Assembly (NCBI RefSeq): GCF_032854445.1
Contig: NC_088300.1
Span: forward strand, 620,001-684,000
DNA from: Liolophura sinensis
Lineage: Eukaryota; Mollusca; Polyplacophora; Chitonida; Chitonidae
DNA: 64,000 bases
Direction of reading: 5' to 3'
Shown: in pieces, positions 12,580-23,849 of the stretch
Layout of the letters: each line of letters begins with the position of its first letter
Position numbering within the stretch: the first letter of the stretch is position 1
Program-made: the position numbers and the translations under genes
The notes under the pieces: model-generated
Told to the model about the DNA's origin: nothing
Databases searched by the model: none
Seen by the model: the letters and a program-made list of their open reading frames with translations, nothing else

Positions 12580-13970
12580 TCTACACGTGGTTGGTTTAAC
12601 ACATGTCTACATGTGGTTGGATTTAATAAGAACATATATGTTATTTATTTATTTATTTGATTGGTGTTTTACGCCGTACTCAAGAATATTTCACTTATAC
12701 GACGGCGGCCAGCATTATGGTGGGAGGAAACCGGGCAGAGCCTGGGGGAAACCCACGACCATCCGCAGGTTGCTGACAGACCTTCCCACTTACGGCCGGA
12801 GAGGAAGCCAGCATGAGCTGGACGAACATATATGTGGTTGGCTTAACAAACATCTACACGTAGGTGGTTTAACAATCGTCAACATGTGGTTGGTTTATCA
12901 AGCGACTACACGTGGATGGTTTAACAAACGCCTCCACATGGATGGTTTACCAAGCGTCTCCACGCGGGCGGTTTAACAAGCGTCTGATCGTGGTTGGTTT
13001 AACAACGTTTACACGTCGATGGTTTAACAAGCGTTTGACGTGGTTGGTTTAACAAGCGTCTACACGTGGATGGTTTAACAAACGCCTACATGTGGAAAAT
13101 TCAACAAACGTCTACACGTGGATGGGTTAATCGTCAACATGTGGTTGGTTTAACACATGTCTACACGTGGTTGGATTAACAAGCGTCTACACGTAGCTGG
13201 TTTAACAAGCGTCTACACGTACATGGTTTAACAAATCTTCAAACGCAGGTGTTTTAACAAGCGTCTGCACGTGGGTGGTTTAACAAACGTCTACATGTGG
13301 ATAGTTTAACAAACGTCTACACATGGATGGTTTAATAAGTGTCTGAACGTGAATGGTTTAACAGACGTCTACACCTGGATGGTTTAACATGCGTCTACAC
13401 CTGGATGGTTGAATAAGCGTTTGCACGTGGATGGTTTAACAAACGTCTACACATGGTTGGTTTAACAAACGTCTGCACGTTGATGGTTTAACAAACGCCT
13501 ACAAGTGGATGGCTTAACAAACGCCTACAAGTACTGATGGAAAAACAAGCGTCTGTACGTGGACGGTTTAACAAACGTCTGCACGTGGATGGTTTAACAA
13601 ACGCCTACAAGTGGATGATTTAACAAACGTCTACAAGTGCGTGGTTTAACAAACGTCTGCACCTGGATGGTTTAACAAACGTTTGCACCTGGATGGTTGA
13701 ATAAGCGTTTGCACGTGGATGGTTTAACAAACGTCTACACATGGATGGTTTAATAAGCGTTTGCACGTGGATGGTTTAACAAACCCCTACAAGTGCCTGG
13801 TTTAACAAACGTCTACACGTGGATGGTTTAACAAGCGTCTACACCTGAATGGTTTAACAAGCGTTTGCATGTGGATGGTTTAACAAATGTCTACACGTGG
13901 ATAGTTTAACAAACGTCTACGCGTGGAAAGTTTACCAAATTTCTTCCACTGGGTTAACAAGCGCCTGCGT
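12580..13970. repeat. 26-bp minisatellite, about 45 copies, interrupted by a SINE
   Basis: The unit is of the form cgtggatggtttaacaaacg plus tctaca. Copies differ mainly at a few sites. A short interspersed element sits inside the array at 12641-12823. Confidence 0.93.
12641..12823 (+). mobile_element. Molluscan-type SINE insertion with target site duplication
   Basis: The element starts in a tttattta tract, continues with ggtgttttacgccgtactca and tcacttatacgacggcggcc, and ends at agccagcatgagctgg. An exact 11-base duplication, gaacatatatg, flanks it at 12630-12640 and 12824-12834. It is 3'-truncated relative to the copy at 16.23 kb. I recognise the family as a dispersed repeat common in mollusc genomes. 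Confidence 0.8.
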
Positions 13971-16227
13971 GTTTATGCGCTTTTTGTGTACGCGTAAGTT
14001 CACCTCCTTGTCAGGTCTTTAAGATATAAAAAATTTTAAATTCATTTCATTACAGCTACATTGTAATATTTATAACATGTAGTGTCTTTGCCTCTGACAA
14101 GATCAATGTTGACGCATGTGTGTACAAACAACCATCATCGCTATAGGGTCGGCGTCTTGAGTACGGCGTAAAACACCCATCAAATTTGATACATATAGGG
14201 TCAAGGCTAACAGGCTGACAAATACCATACCTATGTTCGCCAAATATGTGACAACTTTCCAACAAGGAACACCGCTATAAATATGTATACGTCTTGTCTA
14301 CAGTTGACTGGGTACGTATCTGGCACGTCATGAAATAGATCCTCCTAAGCACGGATAAGGCATGTATGACAAGAGCATTGTACAGGTGACAGAGGCTTGC
14401 CGGCCTGTGACTATGTAAACCCTTGACAGTGCATTACAAATTGCTAACTCAGGTTACACACCACTTCGACAAGCGAAAGTTCCTAGTTCAAATCCGGGTA
14501 AGTTTAGTTACACTTAAGAGATCATGCACGATATGGCCGAAGTCTTGCCAATGCGGTGTTAAGCCATTCATTCATTCAAACCTTGACTCCCTCGATATCA
14601 CCACAGCGGTACTGCACGTGACTGGAAGGGTGTTATGTCTGATCTGTGTGACATGGCATAACATTGTGGCACTACAGTCATCCACCAGTTACAATGAGAC
14701 ACCATTCTGATATAGCCGAAATAATGGTGAAAAAGATTTTAAACACGAAGAAACCAACTATGTAGACTTTTGAGAATGGACAAATCCTTCAGCACAACGC
14801 GACCAAAAAGAAAAAGAAACAAAACACAAAAAAAGATAAGCACGAATTTTCATCACACGTATTTACATTAAATCGGTTATCTGGGAATTTCGGCAGGTAT
14901 AACTTCCATGTAAATCATCAGTGTTCTTCTTACAAGCACCCTAGCTTTAGACAGTACGTATAAACCAAGGTGCAATTGTTAATCTATTGTCTCAGGTTTA
15001 ATATGCGCGTATCCAGGGAGCCAAAACCTTCCTCGCATGCAACATCTGACCACGCGGCATTTGAACACAGAGTGAATAATCGAGGTATTTCGCTAAGCCA
15101 CGTATCAGAACACGGCATTGAATTATAAGTATAATAAGTAAAAGAATGTCATTCTCACATTCACTCCAGTAGAGGTACATATCGTGGTACCTGATCTAGT
15201 TCAAGACCATGGATTGTTAGACTACAGCTTATTGCCTGGCGGTTTACAGGCCTGTTCTGTACAGCAAGCTATGTTCTAGATTACAGACCATTCAGTCGTA
15301 TAGTTTGGTAACAGAAATAATTGTAAATTAAAAAACTGTGTAAATTCCTGAGTAACTTTTATATTTCATTGGATTTAAAAGGTTGGCCTATATGTAATAT
15401 GCAAATAATTAGAACTATGTAAGCCCACTTTAAATGGTCACAGTTCATTTTCTTGTGGCGTTCGTTCATTTGATGTTCCGAGGGACATGTCGCTGGCATT
15501 ATTGCGGTGGGTTCGATATGTACATGAATGCACGTGCTGGCGTCTATAATGGTGGATGATACAGCTTATTCATAATAAACGGCTTTACTATGAACTATTT
15601 ACTTCACAATGAGACATTATAACGAGCTGTCCAACGATGGCTTGTTTCCAACAGAGTCACGTGTGGGAATTTACCGTATTGATCGTCAAGATTCCTAGCT
15701 GTGGGGCACACTCATCGAAGGGAATACCGAATACTGGAATCGAACTCACCAGCTGTTGCTAATTAGGCATCCAATGGCGCATAAATATGCCACAATTGCC
15801 ATGGTGCTAATTTGAAGGTACACCTTAACGCTTCCAGCAGAAAAGAACAATCAGCACAATGCGGTTTATCGAACTACATTCAACTCGCTGGTTTCTGACA
15901 TAAAAGCTAACCACTGACTCGTCACTGCTCTATTTTAGCCTCACCTGACAATAGACATGGTAACCTCATAATCAGATCAAGGTCAAACACATCCCCTGCA
16001 TTGCAGGGGGAGGGGGATAACTGACATCGGCCAGAAATCGCAAAAGTACGATTTTTGCTTAAATAAAAACAGGCAATGAAATACAGTCTCATATATTCAT
16101 CAGGACTTCACGCCAGTGCAACAATGCTCTTGTGCTTGGGTGCTCACTTAATATATGCCAGTGAGAAGATCACATCGTCGTTTTGGACACATGACCCCTT
16201 ATGGGTGTGGCATTCCTGTTCAGTGGG
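13971..16227. other. Intergenic DNA with element fragments
   Basis: No gene was recognised. A fragment in minus orientation at about 14149-14190 (gagtacggcgtaaaacaccc) matches the head of the SINE at 12.64 kb. Near 14480-14500 agttcaaatccgg resembles a pol III B box and is followed by cattcattcattc, possibly a decayed tRNA-derived element. Confidence 0.4.
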
Positions 16228-16229
16228 TT

Positions 16230-16436
16230 ATTTATTGGTTTATTTGACTGGTGTTTTACGCCGTACACGAGAATATTTCACTTATACGACGGAGGCCAGC
16301 ATTATGGTGGGAAGAAATCGGACAGGGGGAAACCCACGAACATCCGCAGGTGGTCGCAGACTTCTCACGTACTGCCGGAAAGCAGCCAGCATGAATTGCA
16401 CTTGAACTCAGAACGACCGCATTGGTGAGCGGGTGA
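16230..16436 (+). mobile_element. Molluscan-type SINE copy
   Basis: This is the same family as the element at 12.64 kb: tttgactggtgttttacgcc, ttcacttatacgacggaggc and gccagcattatggtggg, continuing past the truncation point of that copy to cttgaactcagaacgaccgc. Confidence 0.75.
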
Positions 16437-16593
16437 ACAGAAGAAACGAAGTCCTTGCTTGTGGTATATCCAGGAGAACGACCTCCTGACTAGTGAAGTG
16501 TACGAAGAACGAAAATCCAGTTGACTAATATAACATCATACTTAAGAAATAATGGCTTCATTCACTGCGTATCCACTGTCATAACTGCAGTAG

Positions 16594-16712
16594 AAAAGGA
16601 AGTGCCCACTGTTTTAGGACTCGGCAATCAAGTCCTTAAACAATGTCACTTCCTTTTGTACACTGTTTTAGGACTCGGCAATCAAGTCCTTAAACAACAG
16701 ACACTTCCTTTT
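16594..16712. repeat. Duplicated hairpin-forming 54-bp unit
   Basis: Two copies 54 bases apart contain ttttaggact, a 9-base loop and agtccttaaa, a near-perfect stem-loop. The pair is flanked by aaaaggaagtg on the left and its complement cacttcctttt after each copy. Confidence 0.7.
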
Positions 16713-17194
16713 GTACCGCAGTCATCACATCGGATACGCAGAAAATGAAGCTATTATTTCTATTCTACCCTTTCACATGTATTCTTCACAACATCTTTAC
16801 GTCAGTGAACACACTTGGGCGTGTACCCAGAATATTCTGATTAAATTCTCAATATTACCCTTTTTAAAATTATTTTCAGAAGATAATACAAGACGTGTTC
16901 ATATGGACCAGTACGTCATTCGGAAATTCAAGCACAAACTTGACAGTTAAGTTTCACTGCGAGGGTGTTACCATTGTTTCTTTTGTTTAATTAAGCTCTA
17001 TTTGTATACAGATATACTAAACTACCTAACTGTATGCATGTTATATATATACATATATATGGTCTTTGTGACTATTAACTGTACCAATTTTAAAAGTCTC
17101 AAAAGAGACGAAATACGTCAATGGTTTAAACACAGGTATTATGTTATATTAGTCAACCGAGTTTTCGTTCATGGTACACTTCACTAGCAAGTCA

Positions 17195-17198
17195 TTCT

Positions 17199-17279
<81 letters not shown>

Positions 17280-17292
17280 ATATATATATATA
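17195..17292. repeat. TA/CA compound microsatellite
   Basis: A run of about 18 TA dinucleotides, a run of about 20 CA, and a second short TA run. Confidence 0.97.
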
Positions 17293-17299
17293 TGTTCCT

Positions 17300-19115
17300 T
17301 CTTTAATATGTACCATTGCTCCAGTCTTGTGACTGTCGCACATTTAATCGGTAAACTTTGTTTTAGTCTTTGTCCCACGTTTAATCTGTCGTATATTTAA
17401 TCTGTAAAAATGTCTCAGTTTTGTTCTACATTTTATCTGTCACATATTTATTCTGTAACAATGTTGCAGCCTTGTGTCTTTCCCATGCTTACTTTGTAAC
17501 AACGTTACAGCCTTGTGGCTGTCGCATGTTGACTCTGTAACAATGTCCCAGTCCAAGTTTTCAGACATTTTCCTGTTCCATCTTCAATCTTTTATTGAAA
17601 TTCCTGCCTTCACCACTGTGTGGTACACACAAAATCTTGATTGTGAGTGTAATCAGAATTAATCTTGTATCAGTAATTGAACTGATACAGGAATGAAAAT
17701 TCAACTTCCTGGAACGGACCTCACTTTGAGTTGTGTCAATCACAAATTATAGCGCTACGCACACTTATTCGTATATCATCACTTCTGGAGTTGGGTGGAA
17801 CTACACGTAACTACATGTACTAGCTAGTTGCATGTTTGCTTTTGGGAGCCGTATTTAATGCTGACTGGTCAAATGAGACTTCGTGGCTCACTCCACCAGA
17901 TAAAACGCTTCAGTAATTTCTTTCTTAATAAACATGGTCAACAGGTGGTTGATTCCATGAGTGGAGCCACAGTTTGACCTGCATGTGGTCAAACAACTTC
18001 CGGATAAATACAACCTGGGAACCAAGCACCTTTCTGGTGTCACCAGGTATATTTGAATGTGCACTTCAAATAACCCAACTCTCTAATATGGCCCAAGGTG
18101 ACAGACACAAATACACATAGACCTATGTGTCACAAATTCATGAAAAGATCTGTATTTCTAAGACATACTTACAACATTCAGCAAGTACATTATATTCATT
18201 GTGACATAATTCAAAGAATTCAGTGTACAAAGCTATGTCCAAATCCAGATCTGGGGCATTCACATGCTTCTTAATCCTTGAGTAAGCTGTTCACCACCTG
18301 GTAAATGCAAATCACAACTTTGTCTGCATACAATGCACTAGACAGTCCAATTAAATCCAGCGGTCAACTGCAGCAGTGTCTGAGAACTGGTTCTAGAATT
18401 GTATCTGAATTGTGATCATGCCATGTACCTGTACGTCACAACAATACAGTCATTTGCAAGCTTAGCAGTTTAAGAACTGATTGATTATGAGGATGACAAA
18501 TCTACAGAAATTCAGAAAGGTGAGAGATTTGATAAAAACTTACAGGTTATCTGTATATCACATGTGGCCGTCAGAAAATTCCTCCGTCACTATATCTGAT
18601 AATGCAGCACTCCAAGATTGCGACACAAACAGATTATGGGTATGCACAATCACAGGTAACAGGAAAATACATTATTCTCAGGGTCCTGTTATCAGGAACG
18701 AGATCATGCCGCACTGGTACTTCCATACTGGCAGATTATCTTCATACCTGCATGTGCTAAATCAAGCTGTAAGGATATAAATATAATAGTATTATCATCA
18801 TTTGGGATTGCGCTTAATCCGTGTATAAACATAACCGACAAAAATGATAAAAAAAAATTCACTTTCTCAATGACATAAAACCTTAGAATAAAATACTGCA
18901 TATGCTGTGTGATTATAATTTCAGCCCTGTTGTCAATGCCTATGATGATCACCTCCACGAGCACAAATCTATAACGTCCAAAGTCACTGTTGTTTAGTGT
19001 TACTGGGCAGGATTCTGATACAGACCAAAACCTCGCACAATTCTTGTACAAAAGACAACTGCCCAACTCTTGGCACACATCATTTAGGGGCTTATTCAGG
19101 GGTTCATTCAGGGGC
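17300..19115. other. Intergenic DNA and probable 3' UTR of the DMAC1-like gene
   Basis: No conserved coding exon is seen. The part nearest 19.1 kb is probably the 3' UTR of the minus-strand gene. A minus-strand frame at 18.7-19.08 kb has no recognisable family and is treated as chance. Confidence 0.4.
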
Positions 19116-20490
19116 TCACTTAACGGAATTACTGGAGTGATATAAGCTGCTGAGTTTGCCCTTCAATGTCTGATACTCCTTCTTCAGTAAACTAGCCAGA
19201 TCTTTCTTCTCCCCTTCCTCCACTTCCTGGTATAAGCCCATTTTGAAGGCTATGCTCACAGACATCACCACTAACGCTGTGCAAAGAAAAAACAGATTAT
19301 AACATGTAGCTACATAGCCACAAACTCAATTTGTGATATTATTTTGGAATGCAATGTTTTACTCAGGTGACATCAACCAATCCAATAAGTGCAGAACTTT
19401 ATTGGCTCAAAAATTTATCATAAATTTCCCAGCAAAAGTGTTTGAGGCATTTCTAGTAGTAAAAGACATTACACACACAAAATGCTAGCACAGACTGCTA
19501 TGGATTACAATTTCTGTTCCATGACTCCACATTAGCCACAGTAGTCCACCATCATTCGGGAGATGACCATACCATTAGCTTACAGCAAGTTACCCGTTTT
19601 GTGATGCAAGAATACAAGTACTTCACTTATTCAACTGAGTCAAAGATTCCAGGTGGATCCAATGGAAAATGGCAAAAAATGAATACATCAGATGCCTCGT
19701 AGCCCCCCTTAAGACACTTAGAAATAAATAAAGTTATGTATATAGGTATGTATGCTTGCGCTTTATGGCCAAAGACACCAGACATGACACACCACCCAGT
19801 CACATTTTAATGGCACTGGGCCAACCAGTCCTGTGTTTATGCTCTAACCTTCAAGAAAGGCAGCAACAAATACCATTTTTGAAGTCTTTAGTTTGACCCT
19901 AGGTCTAGCAACTTTGAGGCAGACACTTTAATCATTAGGCCCCAGAAACGGTCACATAAATGTATTACGAGTTATCATCTGCAGAGGTATGTAGGAAGAC
20001 AACACTAGTCTGTGCTTCTTGCCTTCTCCTTTAAACGCATTGCCAAACTGCTGATCAAATCAGGTGTGCATAACTCACATGTTGATAGAGACAGACAACA
20101 TCCTCTGTAGCAAAACCTGTTGAATCCTGTGTACATATTTCTATTCTTCCAACCCTCGTATAACACATAGCCTGCAGCTCCCGCACCCACTGAAGAACCA
20201 ATTACTCTGCATGTAACACAGTCCGCTTTATTCTTCACAATGCTGGTCACAGTTTCTGACACACTATCCACAGGTCTTGTTAGGGACAGTTGCTTGGTCT
20301 GAGCAATGTGGTCATCTTCGCCAGAGCCAGGAGATGTCAGCGTCTTACCGGGGGAGCTACTCAGGGGTTTAATGTCTTCTTTCTGCATCACTGGCCTCTG
20401 CAACTCTGACAAATCTCCCGTTTCGGATGGCATTATCTGAAGGACACTTTCTCTTTCTTTGAGGCCCAACCAAATCTGTAAACGCTCCAT
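19116..20490 (-). CDS. DMAC1: Small two-pass mitochondrial membrane protein, DMAC1/TMEM261-like
   Basis: Two coding exons, 20490-20079 and 19276-19116, join through a GTGAGT donor and a pyrimidine-rich tttgcacag acceptor, giving about 190 residues. The N-terminal half is polar and probably disordered. Then come DCVTCRVIG, with a CxxC pair leading into a Gly/Ala-rich membrane segment (GAGAAGYVLYEGW), a short loop, a second membrane segment split by the intron (LSTSLVVMSVSIAF), and a charged tail. The DUF4536 family (DMAC1), needed for the distal membrane arm of complex I, has the same CxxCR-GAGxY signature and two segments, but human DMAC1 is shorter, so this one has a longer head. The start could instead be the second Met (MPSETG). 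A signal tttcattttcag near 20536 suggests a 5' UTR intron. Confidence 0.6.
19277..20078. other. Intron of the DMAC1-like gene
   Basis: This 802-base GT-AG intron holds no array, only unique AT-rich sequence. Confidence 0.55.
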
Positions 20491-21111
20491 TTGTTATCAA
20501 TGAGTACTTCTCACTTTCTAATTCTAGGTAATCATCTGAAAATGAAAAGTTATAAATCATGGCTTAAATCACAAAGCAGCAAAGCCCAACTCAACGGGAC
20601 TGTGAATTGTGAATGCCAATCACCATCCAGCATACACAGGTAGTTTAAACAAAAATGATTAGTTAATGAGAAAAAAATAAATGAAGGAATTGAAAGAAAA
20701 CAAAAATGAACCATTTCAGCAGCATGCCAACAATTGGCAAAACATGAATGAATTGGTACAACAGGCAATAGTGTCTTACAGTGTGCTAATGCAAACGTTT
20801 ACAATACTTCATGATACCGTGTAAGCCGTCAATATCGGAAAATGAGCACTCCGTAATGCTTTGAAACTTTAAAAACCTTGTCATTTCTTCAGTCTGCGTT
20901 AGTGCCAAGTAATTAAAAATCCTTGCGTTGCACTATCAAACATGAGTCAACATTTCCCTTGAGGTAAGAGAAGGAGACGCTCTTGACAGACGTTGTCAGC
21001 TGAGGAAACCAAGATCGTTACGCGTAACCTTGCTCCAGTCTGCACATAGATGACACAATCCAAGGGAAGCTACTTTTGTATTCATGTTTTGACGTGACCT
21101 GTGCTGCACGA

Positions 21112-23112
21112 AATATTCTTAGCTCCCTGTACATACTAAATGTGTACCAATATTACTTGATTTTAATGCTTTTAGCCTGCACGGCTGAGGCTCGATTGTT
21201 AAATACGGAGACGGCGTAGCGGAAGCCAGGCGAAGTCACGTGACCACTGTACTCGGGCGGAAAGGGGAGATCACCACCACACTGCACAGTTCAAGTACTT
21301 TGGTGCACCAGTGTTATCAATGGAATTTCTTAGCTTTGGCTAATGGTGTTGAATTAAGTTATGAAATCCCTTACTTTTCTGGTAATTCCGAATGACTGTT
21401 CGTCATAATGTTTTTTTTAATCAACTAAATTCTTGGAATCATATTTATTTTTTTATTGGGAATATTTTTAGTTCTTTTTAAGGGGAGGGGATGAGGGTTG
21501 TATCTTTCACTAATTCACAAACTCTGGGGACAATACGCACAAAATACAGAACCATTTGTTCAAAAGATGCATAAGACTGAGCAGCAAATTAAATATGCAA
21601 AAATAAATTTAAAAAAAAAGTAACAAATAAATAAACCCCGAGAACACATAATTAGCAAAGAAATATGCTCTGAGAACAGACACATGTAAAGGCATTTTCC
21701 TGTCGTGATGATTGGTAAATAAAACAGAGGTATCATCTGTTTATTATATGAAATATATAAAGACTATTTACATGGGATGAAATGTACCTGCAACAACATT
21801 TGAACAAGGGGTGCCACGATTCACTTTCTGATTGAAGGACAATTTCTGATAAAATTATAAATATAGCTAAAAATTGATACAGTATTTCAACTCAGAAATT
21901 GTCATATGTATATATATTTGCATCAGCTTTATTAACATAAGTAAAAGGTTTATAAATGTGAATTAAATAGCATACAATTGTAAACAATGCCCATATTTTT
22001 CTGTCTGATGAAGAGTGAGTGAGTGCTTGGGGTTTAACGTCGTACTTAACAATTTTTCAGTCATATGACGACGAAGGAATCCTTAGAGTGCATGTCATGT
22101 GCCTCCTTATGGCAGGACGGATTTCCACCGCTCTTTTATCTAGTGCTGCTTCACTGAGAAGCCTTACCAAAGGCAAATAAGCCGCACTGCCCGAGCCATT
22201 ATACTGATACGGGTCAACCAGTCGTTGCACTATCACCGCACCCCACACCATCCCACGCACCAGGAGTCTGGTGAAGACATCAGCCTACTGTATAACCTGT
22301 CTTCACATATACATGCACTTGTTGTTATAAGGGGTACCATGTGACACTTTCTGAGTTGATATACTGTATCAACTTTAGCTACATTTATAATTTTATCAGA
22401 AACTGTCCTTCAGTCAGAAAGTGAATGGCACCCCTTGTTCAAATGTTGTTGTAGGTACATTTCATCCCATGTAAATAGTCTGTATGTATTTCATATAATA
22501 AATAGATGATACCTCTGTTTTGTTTACCTATCATCACGACAGCAAAATGCCTTTAAATGTGTTTGTTCTCAAAGCATGCATATTTCATTGCCAGTTGTGT
22601 GTTGTCTTGATGGGTTTATTTATTTGTTATTTTTTTTTTCTTATTTATTTTTGCATATTTAATTTGCTGCTCAGTCTTATGCATCTTTTGAACAAATGGT
22701 TCTCTATTTTGTGCGTATTGTCCCCAGAGTTTGTGAATTAGTGAAAGATACAACCCTCATCCCCTCCCCTTAAAAAGGAACTAAAAATATTCCCGATAAA
22801 AAAAATGAAAATAAAAAAAATCCCAAGAATTTAGTTGATAAAAAAAAAAAATTACGAACATAGTCACTCCGAATCACTCGAAAATACGGGATTTTACTAT
22901 TTAAAACTATCTGGCAGAGAAACAAAGCTGTGATGACACTTGTGCAGAGTACTTGAATTGTGCAATATGATGGTGATCTCCCCTTTCCGTCAGAGCCCAG
23001 TGACAGGCCGTCTCTGTTTAAAGCGATCGAATCTCAGCCGTGCAGGCTAAAAGCATTAAAATCAAGTAATACTGGTACACATTTAGTATGTACAGGGAGC
23101 TAAGAATATGAT
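21112..23112. repeat. Large imperfect inverted repeat, arms about 0.8 kb
   Basis: The left arm (about 21112-21905) and right arm (about 22342-23112) are reverse complements over nearly their whole length with scattered changes. The outer ends share ttcttagctccctgtacata and its complement; the inner ends share tttctgataaaattataaat and its complement. The spacer of about 435 bases holds a separate short interspersed element. The arms include ggaaaggggagatcacc near the gene-facing side. It lies between the divergent DMAC1-like and S9 peptidase genes. Confidence 0.9.
22010..22262 (+). mobile_element. Second SINE-like family in the inverted-repeat loop
   Basis: It contains gagtgagtgcttggggttta, acgtcgtacttaacaatttt, tcatatgacgacgaagga and tttatctagtgctgcttcac. 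I recognise this as a dispersed element found in many mollusc genomes, different from the family at 12.6 kb. No second copy is seen in this window. Confidence 0.65.
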
Positions 23113-23698
23113 CTTTGTGAATCGCGGTCGAGGCAGTAGTTTTCCTGTTATCGCCGCTTATATGCACCCGGGTACCTCGTCAGCCGGATGTTCCAGCCGG
23201 GTTTTAGGCTGAAACACGAAATGTTTCTGCTTTGATGCTCGTGTCCAAACCTTAATAGGCAATATAGCAGGGAGTAATGATAAAGTTAGGAGCATTCTGA
23301 ACCCATTCAACCTCCAGCAAGAACAGGTACCTTTAGTAATTGCATTATTTCTTTTCCAACATTGCGAAATAGAAGCTTCGTAATTGTAAAGTTATGTCCC
23401 CTGAATCTGTAGGATTTTTGAAATAAGTGTGAAGGTAACATATGGGTAACTTTGGTTTTACCTTGAAGTTATTTATGACTATGCACAGTTGTTGTTTTGC
23501 ACACGTCTGCAGCATTACTACGACAATATGTCAATAATGTCCCTGGCCATATTTCTAGGTTGCCTTCAGCAAGTACTAGCTCGAGCGAGCACTTGTCACT
23601 TTCTTGACGTCGTCCCAGTGTCTATCAGGTTTGTCGTCTCACGTGCTTCCGGTATATGTAGCGTGGCTTCACGCCGCCACCCACAAGGCTCCCCAGAG

Positions 23699-23849
23699 AT
23701 GGCATCACAAGTTAGCCAGACCATGGACAAACCCGGCAAAATCACCTCACCCTACGGCAGCTGGAAGTCGCCAATATCCAGCAAAGTTGTGTCTGAAAAT
23801 GCCGTGGCACTGCAAGAAGTGCGCGTAGACTGGAACACAGCGAAAGCAG
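23699..23849 (+). CDS. S9 peptidase exon 1
   Basis: It encodes the start and [15 protein letters not shown], the family's typical N-terminal motif. It ends in phase 1 with donor GTCAGT and joins to exon 2 to give KADTVYWSE. Intron 1 is 5.9 kb and holds two big arrays. The open frame runs upstream to at least 23489, so the start is uncertain. Confidence 0.75.

Noticed and set aside
14400..14600. Possible tRNA-derived SINE with B-box-like agttcaaatccgg
   Set aside because: No convincing A box, cloverleaf or second copy in the window; noted only within the intergenic entry.
18704..19078. 124-codon minus-strand frame upstream of 18.7 kb
   Set aside because: No recognisable family, no splice context, and position fits the 3' UTR of the DMAC1-like gene.
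21112..23112. Inverted repeat read as LTRs or a DNA transposon
   Set aside because: The arms are inverted, so not LTRs. No transposase frame lies between them and no clear terminal target duplication was seen. Left as an inverted duplication of unknown origin.
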